Assembly (NCBI RefSeq): GCF_001293525.1
Contig: NZ_BBYR01000077.1
Span: 1 to 64,000 of the forward strand
Length of the DNA stretch: 64,000 nucleotides
DNA from: Pseudideonella sakaiensis
GTDB taxonomy: Bacteria > Pseudomonadota > Gammaproteobacteria > Burkholderiales > Burkholderiaceae_C
Reading direction: 5' to 3'
Every line of letters starts with the position of its first letter. Position 1 is the stretch's first letter. Below the pieces are notes generated by a model, which was not told where the DNA came from, ran no database searches, and saw nothing but the letters and a program-made list of their open reading frames with translations. Position numbers and translations under genes: made by a program. This document shows positions 53,004 to 61,828 of this stretch, piece after piece.

Positions 53004-53049
53004 GGGCGGGACGGAAGGAAGGGGCAGCGGAAGCGGGACACGGGCCGCG

Positions 53050-53889
53050 TCAGGCAGGCATCGCCGGCGGCGGGGCCGGCACGGGCGGCGCCGGGCGACG
53101 AAAGCCGGCCGCGGCCTCCTGCAGCGCGCGGGTCTCGGCGCAGGCCGCGCCGCCGGCGGCCAGCGCCGCGGCCCCGAGGCGGTCGACCACCCGGCCGCGC
53201 GCCATCACGACCAGGTCCTCGCACAGGTGGGCCACCACCGCGAGGTCGTGGCTGACCATCACGAAGGCCAGCCCGCGCCGCTGGCGCAGCGCGTCGAGCA
53301 GGTTCAGCACCTCGGCCTGCACCGAGGCGTCGAGCGCGGAGGTCGGCTCGTCGAGCAGCAGCAGGTTGGGCTCCAGGATCAGCGCCCGCGCGATCGCGAC
53401 GCGCTGGCGCTGGCCGCCGGACAGCTGGTGCGGGTAGCGGAAGCGCAGCCCCGGGTCGAGCCCGACCTCGGCCAGCGCGCGCTCGATGCGCGCCTCGCGC
53501 GCGGCGCCCCGGTCCAGCCGGTGGATCGCCAGCGGCTCGGCCAGCTGGCGGTCGACCGTCTGGCGCGGGTGCAGCGAGCCATAGGGGTCCTGGAACACCA
53601 TCTGCACGCGGCGCCGGAACGCCGCGCTGCCCGGCGCGGCCCCCGCCCCGCCGCCGGTCAGCGCGACCTGCCCCGCCTGCGCGCGCACCAGCCCGCAGAC
53701 GGCGCGCAGCACGCTGCTCTTGCCGGAGCCGGAGCCGCCGACCAGGCCCAGGCTGCCGCCCGGCGGCAGCGTGAAGCTCAGGTCGTCGACCGCGACATGG
53801 TCGCCGAAGGCGACGCGCAGGCCCGTCACCGCCAGCCCGGTGGCACCGGGCACGGGCGGGGGGCCGCCGACGGCGCTCAGCGCGCCCAT
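53050..53889 (-). CDS. Peptide ABC transporter ATP-binding protein (DppF-like)
   Basis: A 279-residue ATPase. Walker A GGSGSGKS, signature LSGGQRQRVAIARAL, Walker B LLLLDEPTSALD and H-loop MVSHDLAVV are all visible. FQDPYGSLHPRQTV is typical of the DppF/OppF family. The C-terminal oligopeptide domain is short and Pro-rich. It overlaps the DppD-like gene by 13 bases. It energises the transporter formed with the two permeases of this operon. Confidence 0.92.
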   Translation of the reverse strand: MGALSAVGGPPPVPGATGLAVTGLRVAFGDHVAVDDLSFTLPPGGSLGLVGGSGSGKSSVLRAVCGLVRAQAGQVALTGGGAGAAPGSAAFRRRVQMVFQDPYGSLHPRQTVDRQLAEPLAIHRLDRGAAREARIERALAEVGLDPGLRFRYPHQLSGGQRQRVAIARALILEPNLLLLDEPTSALDASVQAEVLNLLDALRQRRGLAFVMVSHDLAVVAHLCEDLVVMARGRVVDRLGAAALAAGGAACAETRALQEAAAGFRRPAPPVPAPPPAMPA

Positions 53890-54773
53890 GCATCCTCCCG
53901 CTGCAGCACCGGCAGCGGCCGCTGCGGCCGGTCCAGCCGCGGCAGGCAGGCCAGCAGCCCCCGCGTGTAGGGATGCACGGCCTCGTGCAGGCGGCCCGCG
54001 TCGATCGACTCGACCACGCGGCCGGCATACATCACCAGCACCCGGTCGCAGAAGCTCGCCACCAGGCGCAGGTCGTGGGAGACGAAGACCAGGCCCATGC
54101 CGCGCTCGGCGACGCAGCGGTCGAGCACCGCCAGCACCTGCTGCTGCACCGCCACGTCCAGCGCCGAGGTCGGCTCGTCGGCGATCAGCAGGTCGGGTTC
54201 GGCAGCCAGCATCATCGCGATCATCACCCGCTGCCCCATGCCGCCGGACACCTCGTGCGGATAGAGGCGGGCCACCCGCGCCGGGTCCTCGAGGCCGACC
54301 GACGCGAGCGCGTCCAGCACGCGCGCGCGCAGCGCGGCCCCGGCCAGGCGGCGGTGGGCGCGCAGGCCCTCGGCGACCTGGTCGCCGACGCGCATCACCG
54401 GGTTCAGCGCCACCTTCGGGTCCTGCAGCACCATCGCGATGCGGGCGCCGCGCAGCGCGCGCCGCTGGCGCGGCGGGCAGGACAGCAGGTCGATGCCGTC
54501 GAAGCGCAGCCGGGCCGCCGAGACGCGCGCGCCCGGCCCGTTCAGCCCCATCAGCGCGCGACCGGTCTGGCTCTTGCCGGAGCCCGACTCGCCGACCAGC
54601 CCCAGCCGCTCGCGGCCGAGCGTGAAGCCGACGCCGCGCACCACCTCGTGCCAGCCGCCACCGCGCGCCGGGTAGGCCACGCGCAGGTCCTCGACCTCGA
54701 GCAGCGGCGCCGCGCCGGGCCCTGCGCCCGGCCCGGGCCCGCTCGGCGCGGCGGGCGTGCCGTCCGGGCTCAC
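53877..54773 (-). CDS. Peptide ABC transporter ATP-binding protein (DppD-like)
   Basis: A 298-residue ATPase with GTG start at 54773 overlapping the stop of the DppC-like gene (GTGA). Walker A GESGSGKS, signature VSGGMGQRVMIAMML, Walker B LLIADEPTSALD and H-loop FVSHDLRLV are present, as is the C-terminal HPYTRGLLACLPRLD of the DppD/OppD type. It partners with the DppF-like ATPase. Confidence 0.92.
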   Translation of the reverse strand: MSPDGTPAAPSGPGPGAGPGAAPLLEVEDLRVAYPARGGGWHEVVRGVGFTLGRERLGLVGESGSGKSQTGRALMGLNGPGARVSAARLRFDGIDLLSCPPRQRRALRGARIAMVLQDPKVALNPVMRVGDQVAEGLRAHRRLAGAALRARVLDALASVGLEDPARVARLYPHEVSGGMGQRVMIAMMLAAEPDLLIADEPTSALDVAVQQQVLAVLDRCVAERGMGLVFVSHDLRLVASFCDRVLVMYAGRVVESIDAGRLHEAVHPYTRGLLACLPRLDRPQRPLPVLQREDAWAR

Positions 54774-55720
54774 CGGCCGCCTCCCGGCCCTGCCTGCTTC
54801 GGGTCCAGCGCATCGCGCAGCCCGTCGCCGAGCAGGTTGAAGCCGAGGCTGACGAGGCAGATCGCCGCACCCGGCGCCGCCGCGACCCACCACTGGTCGA
54901 GCACGTACTGGCGGCCGTTGGCCACCATCGCGCCCCACTCCGGCATCGGCGGCTGCGCGCCCAGGCCGAGGAAGCCGAGGCCGGCGGCCGTCAGGATGAT
55001 GCCGGCCATGTCCAGCGTGACGCGCACGATCACGCTGGGCAGGCACAGCGGCATCACGTGGCGCAGCACCAGCCGCGCCGGCGAGGCGCCGGCCAGCCGC
55101 ACCGCGGCGAGGAAGTCGGCACCGCGCAGCGTCAGCGTCTCGGCCCGCGCGATGCGGGCGTACGGCGGCCAGGACGTGATCGCGATCGCCAGCACCGCAT
55201 TGGTGATGCCCGGGCCGAGCGCCGCGACGAAGGCCAGCGCGAGCACCAGGCGCGGGAAGGCGAGGAAGAGGTCGGTCACCCGCATCAGCAGGGTGTCGAC
55301 CCAGCCGCCGGCCCAGCCCGCCACCGTGCCCACCAGCAGGCCGATCGGCGCCGCCAGCAGCGCGACCAGCAGCACCACCTGCAGCGTGATGCGGCTGCCG
55401 TGCAGCAGCCGCGACAGGATGTCGCGGCCCTGGTCGTCGGTGCCCAGCCAGTGCGCGGCCGACGGCGGCAGCAGCCGGGTCGTGCCGAGGTCGCCGTCGA
55501 TCGGCGAGTACGGCGCGATCCACGGCGCGAGCAGCGCCACGCCGAGCAGCGCGGCGACGATCGCCAGCCCGGCCAGCGCCGCCGGCTGGCGCGCGAAGGC
55601 CTGCCAGGCCGCCCAGGCCCGCCCGGCGGCGGCCTGGCGGCGCGAGGCCGGGCGCGCGCTCTCGAGCCAGGCGCGCCAGCGCGGCAGCGGCCCGCGGCCA
55701 TGGATCGCGTCGCCGCTCAC
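54770..55720 (-). CDS. Peptide ABC transporter permease (DppC-like)
   Basis: A 316-residue inner-membrane protein with six helices. The N-terminal helix is AALAGLAIVAALLGVALLAPWIAPYSP, typical for DppC, and the EAA loop reads AETLTLRGADFLAAVRLAGAS. LGTDDQGRDILSRLLHG is a family signature. The start could be GTG 55720 (used) or GTG 55792, which would overlap the end of the DppB-like gene. It forms the channel with the next permease. Confidence 0.9.
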   Translation of the reverse strand: MSGDAIHGRGPLPRWRAWLESARPASRRQAAAGRAWAAWQAFARQPAALAGLAIVAALLGVALLAPWIAPYSPIDGDLGTTRLLPPSAAHWLGTDDQGRDILSRLLHGSRITLQVVLLVALLAAPIGLLVGTVAGWAGGWVDTLLMRVTDLFLAFPRLVLALAFVAALGPGITNAVLAIAITSWPPYARIARAETLTLRGADFLAAVRLAGASPARLVLRHVMPLCLPSVIVRVTLDMAGIILTAAGLGFLGLGAQPPMPEWGAMVANGRQYVLDQWWVAAAPGAAICLVSLGFNLLGDGLRDALDPKQAGPGGGR

Positions 55721-55784
55721 GGGACGCGCCTCCGTCCTGCGCACGCCGGCAAGCCGGCCGGGCAAGCGCGCTGCACACGCCGCG

Positions 55785-56831
55785 TCATGCACCCGCCCGC
55801 GTGCGCGGGTCCAGCCAGCGGTAGGCCGCGTCGCTGAGCAGGTTCAGGCCGACGAACACCGTGCCGACGACCAGCGTGGCCCCGAGCACCGCGTTCATGT
55901 CGGCGTTCTGCAGCGAGTTCGTCAGGTACAGGCCCAGCCCCGGCCACGCGAACACCGTCTCGGTGAGCACCGAGCCTTCGAGCAGGCCGCCGTACGACAG
56001 CGCGATCACCGTCAGCAGCGGCACCGCCGCGTTGCGCAGCGCATGCCGCCAGACGATGCGCGCGGTCGACAGGCCCTTGGCGCGGGCCGCCAGCACGTAC
56101 TCCTGCGACAGCTCGGCGATCAGCAGACTGCGCGTCATCCGGCTGATCGACGCGAGCGAGAACAGGCCGAGCAGCGCGGCCGGCAGCACCAGGTGCGACA
56201 GCGCGTTGCCGAAGGCCTCCCATTCGCCGGCCCAGGCCGCGTCGAGCAGCAGCAGGCCGCTCAGCGTGGGCACGGTGTACTCGTAGGCGACGTCGATGCG
56301 CCCGGGCCCGCCGACCCAGCCGAGCCGCGCGTAGAAGACCAGCAGCGCCATCAGCCCGAGCCAGAAGATCGGCACCGAGTAGCCGATCAGCCCCACCAGG
56401 CGCGCCGCCTGGTCGATCCAGCGGCCCTGCCAGACGGCGGCGGCGACGCCGAGCGGCACGCCCAGGCCGATGCCGATCAGGATGCCGCAGGTCGCCAGCT
56501 CGACCGTCGCGGGCACGACGCGGCGCAGGTCCTCGAGCACCGGGTTGGCGGTCAGCACCGAGGTGCCGAAATCGCCGCGCAGCGCCTGCCGCACGTAGCG
56601 CACGAACTGCACCGGCAGCGGCTGGTTCAGCCCGAGCTCCTCGCGTACCCGCTCCACCACGTGCTCCGGCGCGCGGTCGCCGACGATGGCCAGCACCGGG
56701 TCGACCGGCATCACGCGGCCGATGAAGAAGGTGACGGCGAGCAGCCCGAGGAAGGTGGCGGCCACCGACAGCGCGCCGCCGGCCAGCGCGCGCAGCGCCC
56801 GCCCGCTCCGGCGCAGGCGGCCACCGCTCAT
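55785..56831 (-). CDS. Peptide ABC transporter permease (DppB-like)
   Basis: A 348-residue inner-membrane protein with six helices. It has the DppB N-terminus (LLAVTFFIGRVMPVDPVLAI), the extracytoplasmic ELGLNQPLPVQFVRYV region and the EAA loop YVLAARAKGLSTARIVWRHALRNA. It starts 55 bases after the end of the substrate-binding protein gene and belongs to the same operon. Confidence 0.93.
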   Translation of the reverse strand: MSGGRLRRSGRALRALAGGALSVAATFLGLLAVTFFIGRVMPVDPVLAIVGDRAPEHVVERVREELGLNQPLPVQFVRYVRQALRGDFGTSVLTANPVLEDLRRVVPATVELATCGILIGIGLGVPLGVAAAVWQGRWIDQAARLVGLIGYSVPIFWLGLMALLVFYARLGWVGGPGRIDVAYEYTVPTLSGLLLLDAAWAGEWEAFGNALSHLVLPAALLGLFSLASISRMTRSLLIAELSQEYVLAARAKGLSTARIVWRHALRNAAVPLLTVIALSYGGLLEGSVLTETVFAWPGLGLYLTNSLQNADMNAVLGATLVVGTVFVGLNLLSDAAYRWLDPRTRAGA

Positions 56832-56886
56832 CGGGCCACCGCCTCGCGGCGCACGGCCACGCTGCCCTCGGGGCGGCCCGGCCGGC

Positions 56887-58530
56887 TCACCGCTTGCCGA
56901 CGCCGGCGAAGTAGGTGGAGTCCATCGTCGCGCCCAGCTGCAGGCCGTCGACGTTCGCGCGCAGCGCGGCCACCTCGGTCTGCTGGAACAGCATCACGAA
57001 GGGGCTGCTGCGGCGGAACTCGGCCTGCAGCTCGCGGTACATCGCGGCGCGCTTCGACGGGTCGCGTTCCAGCACCGCGGCGTCGGCCTGCCGGGTCAGC
57101 GCGGGGATGTCCCAGGCGTTGCGCCAGGCCAGCGGCTTGGCCCGGGCGTCGTCGGCGTTGTCGGGGTTGCGCACGAAGGTGTCGGCGTTGGTGTGCGGGT
57201 CCCAGTAGTCCGCGCCCCACTGGCCGATGTAGATGTCGTGCTGGCGGGCGCGGTACTTGGTCAGCGTCTGCTTGCCGTCGCCCGGCAGGATCTCGATCTC
57301 GATGCCGGCGCGCCGCGCCGTCTGCTGCAGCGACTCGGCGATCGCCTGCACCGGCTGCACGCTGCGCACGTCCATCGTCACCTTGAAGCCGTCGGCGACG
57401 CCGGCCTTCGCGAGCAGCGCGCGCGCCTTCGCGACGTCGAGCCGGTAGGGGTTGTCGGTGCTCGCGCCGAGCAGGCCGCGCGGCAGGAAGTTCTGGTGCA
57501 CCACGCCGATGTTGCGGATCAGCGTGCGCCCGATCGCCTCGTAGTCGACCAGCCACTTGAAGGCCTCGCGCACCTCGGGCCGGGCCAGGGTCGGGTGCTT
57601 CTGATTCAGGCTGAAGTAGTAGAGCGTGCCCTTGGGCGTGGCCGTGGTGCGGATGTCCTTGTGGCCGGTCAGCGCGTCCAGGTCCTGCGGGCTCAGGTTG
57701 CGCGCCACGTCCACGTCGCCCTTGTCCAGCAGCAGCCGCTGCGTCGCGGACTCCTTCACGTGCCGGTAGATCACGCGCTTCAGCCGCGCCGGCGTGCCGT
57801 GGTAGGCCTCGTTGCGCTCCAGCACGACCAGTTCGTTGGCGCGCCACTCGCGGATGCGCCAGGGGCCGGAGCCGGCGTAGGCCGTCTTCAGCCACCCGGC
57901 GCCGAGGTCGCCATCGCGCTCCTTCGACAACAGCAGCTGGCGGTCCACCACCGCGGCCACGTTGGCCGACAGGCCGTTCAGCACGTAGCTGGGCGCGTAG
58001 GCGCGGTCGGTCTCCAGCTCGACGCGGCCGGGTCCGGTGGCGCGGATGCGCTCGCGCACCTGGGCCTTGGTGAAGCCGAACTGCGTCAGGATGAAGGCCG
58101 GGGCCTTGTCCAGCAGCACCGCGCGCTGCAGCGAGAAGGCCACGTCCTCGGCGCCGAGCGGGTTGCCGGACGCGAAGCGCAGGCCCGGCTTCAGCTCGAA
58201 GACGTAGCGGCGGCCGTCGGGCGAGACCGTCCAGGCGCGCGCCAGGTCCGGCAGCAGCTTGGTCGGGTCGCGCGCATCCAGGCGCACCAGCCGCTCGTAG
58301 CCGTTGCCCATCAGCTCGCCGGCGGAGATCTCGAAGGACTCGGCCGGGTCCAGGCTCAGGATGTCGTCGAAGGCGGCCGCGATCACCAGGGTGTCCTTCG
58401 GCGTCGCCGCGACCGCGCCGGGCGCCCAGGCCGCCGGCAGCAGCCCGGCCAGGCCCCCGGCCAGCAGGCCGCGGCGACGCGGCGAGTGCGGCGGGCGCGG
58501 GGCGGGGCGGGAGCAGCGGGTCGGGGTCAT
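56887..58530 (-). CDS. Peptide ABC transporter substrate-binding protein (SBP family 5)
   Basis: A 547-residue periplasmic binding protein, first gene of the transporter operon. ATG 58530 is chosen because GAAAGGA lies five bases before it. The signal is Tat-like: SPRRRGLLAGGLAGLLPAAW up to AVAA. DTLVIAAAFDDILSLDPAES, RYVFELKPGLRFASGNPLGAEDVAFSL and YFSLNQKHPTLARPEVREA are typical of family 5 (DppA, OppA, MppA). Substrate range spans di- to oligopeptides, murein tripeptide, heme and nickel chelates; context favours a murein-derived peptide. Confidence 0.93.
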   Translation of the reverse strand: MTPTRCSRPAPRPPHSPRRRGLLAGGLAGLLPAAWAPGAVAATPKDTLVIAAAFDDILSLDPAESFEISAGELMGNGYERLVRLDARDPTKLLPDLARAWTVSPDGRRYVFELKPGLRFASGNPLGAEDVAFSLQRAVLLDKAPAFILTQFGFTKAQVRERIRATGPGRVELETDRAYAPSYVLNGLSANVAAVVDRQLLLSKERDGDLGAGWLKTAYAGSGPWRIREWRANELVVLERNEAYHGTPARLKRVIYRHVKESATQRLLLDKGDVDVARNLSPQDLDALTGHKDIRTTATPKGTLYYFSLNQKHPTLARPEVREAFKWLVDYEAIGRTLIRNIGVVHQNFLPRGLLGASTDNPYRLDVAKARALLAKAGVADGFKVTMDVRSVQPVQAIAESLQQTARRAGIEIEILPGDGKQTLTKYRARQHDIYIGQWGADYWDPHTNADTFVRNPDNADDARAKPLAWRNAWDIPALTRQADAAVLERDPSKRAAMYRELQAEFRRSSPFVMLFQQTEVAALRANVDGLQLGATMDSTYFAGVGKR

Positions 58531-58642
58531 GCCATCCTTTCGCAACGGCCGCGGCCGGCGGCGCGGTCCTGCCCGATCCGGGCGGAATCATTCTAAGCAG
58601 CGCCGCCGCGGGGTCTTGGCCCGCGGCGCACCGGCGCGCCGC

Positions 58643-58648
58643 GATACT
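58643..58648 (+). promoter_or_regulatory. Candidate -10 of the GHL10 gene, leaderless layout
   Basis: GATACT lies seven bases before the GTG at 58656. It lies in the 125-base gap opposite the transporter operon promoter. Confidence 0.4.
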
Positions 58649-58655
58649 GCCGCCC

Positions 58656-60500
58656 GTGCCCGAGCTCCCCGTCCCCGCCGTGCCGCAGCCTGCGGCACCC
58701 CCGTCACCCGCCCCTGCGCCGACGTCGGCGCCCTCCTCTCCGTCCACGCCGGCCCGGGCCCCGTTGCCGACCGCCTCGGCGCGGCCTGCCGCATCCCCTG
58801 CCGCCGCGGGCACCCCGGCTGCCTGGCCCCCCGCGGCACCGCGCCGGCAGTGGCTGCGGCAGGTCGGCGCGGGCCTGGCCGCCCGGGCGCTGCCGGCCGC
58901 GCTGGGGGCCGGCGGCCTGCTGGCCGGGTGCGCACCGGCACCGCGGCGGCCGCCCGCGGGCACCGCGGGCGAGCCGCCCGCCACGGCGTCGCCCGACCCG
59001 GCCACGGAGCCCCCGGCCGGGCCCGCGGCCGCCTCGCCCGAACCACCGCGACCACCCGAGGCGCGCGACGCCGCGACCGCGGCCGACGCCGCCGGCGACC
59101 CGCGCGAGCCGCCGCCGGCGCCGCGCGAATGGCGCGGCGCCTGGATCGCCAGCGTCGCCAACATCGACTGGCCGCGCCGCGCCGGCCCCGACGCGGCGGA
59201 CCCGGCCACGGTGCGGCGCCTGCTGGACCAGGCCGCCACGCTCGGCCTGAACGCGCTGGTGCTGCAGGTGCGCCCGGCGGCCGACGCGCTGTACGCCGGC
59301 GCGCTCGAGCCCTGGAGCGAGTTCCTCAGCGGCCGCCAGGGCCGCGCGCCGCGCGGCGGCGACCCGCTCGCGCTGTGGGTCGGCGAGGCGCACCGCCGCG
59401 GGCTCGAACTGCACGCCTGGTTCAATCCCTTCCGCGCGCGCGCCGCTGGCGCCGCGTCGCCACCGGACCCGGCCCACGTCAGCCGGCGCCGGCCGGCCTG
59501 GGTGCGGCCCTATGGCCGCCAGCTCTGGATGGACCCGGGCGAGCCCGAGGCGGCCGAGCACACGCTGGCGGTGATCGAGGACGTGGCGCGCCGCTACGAC
59601 ATCGACGGCGTGCACGTCGACGACTACTTCTACCCCTACCCCGTGCCCGGGCCGGACGGCGCCGACCTGCCCTTCCCCGACGAGCCGGCGTGGCAGCGCT
59701 ACCGGGCGGCAGGCGGCCGCCTCGCGCGCGCGGACTGGCGGCGCGACAACGTCGACCGCTTCGTGCAGGCCCTCGACGCCCGGGTGCATGCGCTGCGGCC
59801 CACGCTGCGCCTGAGCATCAGCCCCTTCGGCATCGGCCGGCCGTCGCTGCGCCCGCCGGGCATCGAGGGCTTCAGCCAGTACGACGGCCTCTACGCGGAC
59901 GTCGAGCGCTGGTGCGCCGAGGGCTGGTTCGACGCGCTGCTGCCGCAGCTGTACTGGCCGATCGACGCCCCGGCGCAGGCCTTCGAGGTGCTGGCCGACC
60001 ACTGGCTGGCGCACAACCCGCACGGGCGCCACGTCTGGCCGGGGCTCTACGCGGACCGCGTCGGCAAGGGCGCGCGGCCCTGGCCCGCCGAGGAGATCCT
60101 GGCCCAGGTGGCGGCGCTGCGGCGCCGGCCCGGCTGCAGCGGCCACTGCCACTTCAGCCTGAGCGTGCTGGCCGAGGACCGCAGCGGGCTGGCCACGCGG
60201 CTCGCACGCGAGCGCTACCGCGGGCCGGCGCTGGTGCCGGCCACGCCATGGCGCACCGGCGGCGCTCCCCCGCCCGCCGCACCGCGGCTGGCCGACGACG
60301 ACGACGGCTGGCGCATCGCGCCCGGCGACGGGCGAACGCCCCGCCGCTGGGCCGTCTGGCGGCACCGCGCCGGCCGCTGGCACTTCGACGCGCCGCCAGG
60401 CGACCAGGCCCGGCTGCCGCGCCTGGGCGCCGAGCGCATCGTCGCCAGCGCCGTCGACGCGCTCGGGATCGAGGGGCCGCGCAGCGGCTCGCCGGGGTGA
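58656..60500 (+). CDS. Glycosyl hydrolase-like lipoprotein (GHL10/DUF187, DigH-like)
   Basis: A 614-residue protein with a GTG start. About 60 Pro/Ala-rich residues precede a Tat-like motif (PRRQWLRQVGAG) and lipobox LLAGC with Cys92, an unusually long N-region; a later start is possible but none is obvious. The GHL10 domain begins REWRGAWIASVANIDWPRRA and contains GLNALVLQVRPAADALYA, LHAWFNPFRA, the acidic IDGVHVDDYFYPYP and LRLSISPFGIG. E. coli DigH (YddW) of this family cleaves denuded murein glycan strands. A C-terminal 100-residue part (WRIAPGDGRTPRRWAVW ...) may be a carbohydrate-contact domain. It is divergent from the peptide transporter operon. Confidence 0.87.
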   Translation: MPELPVPAVPQPAAPPSPAPAPTSAPSSPSTPARAPLPTASARPAASPAAAGTPAAWPPAAPRRQWLRQVGAGLAARALPAALGAGGLLAGCAPAPRRPPAGTAGEPPATASPDPATEPPAGPAAASPEPPRPPEARDAATAADAAGDPREPPPAPREWRGAWIASVANIDWPRRAGPDAADPATVRRLLDQAATLGLNALVLQVRPAADALYAGALEPWSEFLSGRQGRAPRGGDPLALWVGEAHRRGLELHAWFNPFRARAAGAASPPDPAHVSRRRPAWVRPYGRQLWMDPGEPEAAEHTLAVIEDVARRYDIDGVHVDDYFYPYPVPGPDGADLPFPDEPAWQRYRAAGGRLARADWRRDNVDRFVQALDARVHALRPTLRLSISPFGIGRPSLRPPGIEGFSQYDGLYADVERWCAEGWFDALLPQLYWPIDAPAQAFEVLADHWLAHNPHGRHVWPGLYADRVGKGARPWPAEEILAQVAALRRRPGCSGHCHFSLSVLAEDRSGLATRLARERYRGPALVPATPWRTGGAPPPAAPRLADDDDGWRIAPGDGRTPRRWAVWRHRAGRWHFDAPPGDQARLPRLGAERIVASAVDALGIEGPRSGSPG

Positions 60501-60561
60501 GGATCGTGTCGGGAGGTGTCTGGGACGCCTTCGGGACGAGGTGCCCGCGCCACCGGCCGGT

Positions 60562-61680
60562 CTATGGCCCGGCGAGCTCGTAGCCGGTGCTTCGCCCGCC
60601 GCCGGGGGACTTCTTCAGCACGCCCCGTTCCAGCAAGCCCGTGATGTCGCGCAGCGCGGTGTCCGCTGAACATTTGGCGATGGCCGCCCATTTGCTGCTG
60701 GTGAGCTTGCCTTCGAAGCCATCGAGCAGGCGGTTGAGCAGTTTGACCTGTCGTTCGTTCAGCGGCGTGCCAGCCCAGCGTTGCCAGAAGCTGGCCTTGA
60801 CCAGCACGGCATCCAGCGTGACCTGCGCACTCGCGACCGCTCGTCCGAGCGTCCCGAGGAACCACGACAACCAGCGGGTGGCGTCGAGCGTGTCCTGCTG
60901 CGTTCGCTCCAGGACGTCGTAGTAGTCGCGGCGCTCACGCTGGATCTGGGCAGACAGGCTGTAGAAGCGTTGTGGACTGCCGTCGGCGCGGGCCAGGAAC
61001 AGATCGCCCACGGCACGGGCGATACGCCCGTTGCCGTCGTCGAAGGGGTGCAGCGTGACGAACCACAGGTGCGCCAGCCCGGCCTTGATGAGTGCCGGCT
61101 CGCCCGCATCCGCGTTGGCCCATGCCAGGAACCGCGCCATCTCGGCGGGCAGCCGTTCGGCGGGCGGTGCCTGGAAGTGAAGCTTGCGGCGTCCCACCGG
61201 GCCGGAAACCACCTGCATCGGTCCAGCCGCATCGTCGCGCCACTGACCGACGGTGAGCCGGCTCGTGCCCGAATAGCCGGTCGGAAAGAGGGCCGCGTGC
61301 CAGCCGAACAGGCGCTCGACGGTCAAGGGTTCGGCGCTGCGCGAAGCAGCGTCGAGCACCAGTGCGACGACGCCGTCGACGTGCCGATCGACCGGCGCGA
61401 CGGCGCCGATGTCCACGCCCAGGCGCCGGGCGATGGACGAGCGCACGGAGGCCACGTTCAGCACTTCGCCTTCGATTTCGCTGGTCTTGAGCACGTCGTC
61501 CGTCAGCGCGGCAAGGCTGGCCTGATCGCGCAGCGCCAGGCCCACGTCGGCCAGACGCCCCAGCAGCACGCCTTGGGCGCGGCTGACCTCGGTCAGCGGC
61601 CCCGCCAGCACCGACAGGTCGTAGCGCCAGGTCGGCCAGTCGTCGGCTTGCCAGATGTAGCGCTTTTCTCCGCCATCCAT
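60562..61680 (-). CDS. Fic/DOC family AMP-transferase (Fic_DUF4172 type)
   Basis: A 372-residue protein. The active-site motif HPFDDGNGRIAR starts at His211. An N-terminal inhibitory motif (S/T)xxxE(G/N) is present as T66-SEI-E70-G71, so this is a self-inhibited class II Fic. DUF4172 fills the N-terminus (YIWQADDWPTWRYDLSVLAG), and a C-terminal winged helix (KWAAIAKCSADTALRDITGLLERGVL) follows. Fic enzymes transfer AMP to a protein hydroxyl. Composition is visibly less GC-rich and richer in T-ending codons than the flanking genes, a sign of transfer. The ATG at 61680 is used; 61704 is possible. No antitoxin gene is adjacent. Confidence 0.93.
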   Translation of the reverse strand: MDGGEKRYIWQADDWPTWRYDLSVLAGPLTEVSRAQGVLLGRLADVGLALRDQASLAALTDDVLKTSEIEGEVLNVASVRSSIARRLGVDIGAVAPVDRHVDGVVALVLDAASRSAEPLTVERLFGWHAALFPTGYSGTSRLTVGQWRDDAAGPMQVVSGPVGRRKLHFQAPPAERLPAEMARFLAWANADAGEPALIKAGLAHLWFVTLHPFDDGNGRIARAVGDLFLARADGSPQRFYSLSAQIQRERRDYYDVLERTQQDTLDATRWLSWFLGTLGRAVASAQVTLDAVLVKASFWQRWAGTPLNERQVKLLNRLLDGFEGKLTSSKWAAIAKCSADTALRDITGLLERGVLKKSPGGGRSTGYELAGP

Positions 61681-61828
61681 GCGGAGATTAGACGCCCGAT
61701 TCACCGCGCGCGCAAGAATTTCTCCGCAGCAAGTGCGGTGAATTTGCCAGGCCCTCGGCGAACGGGCCCACGGTCGCGGTCCGAGCCGGGCCTTCGCCGT
61801 CGCCCGCAGCCGCGCGGGGACAGCGCCC

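Noticed and set aside
60562-61680. Fic toxin-antitoxin module
   Set aside because: No small antitoxin reading frame flanks the gene, and the inhibitory helix is inside the same protein.
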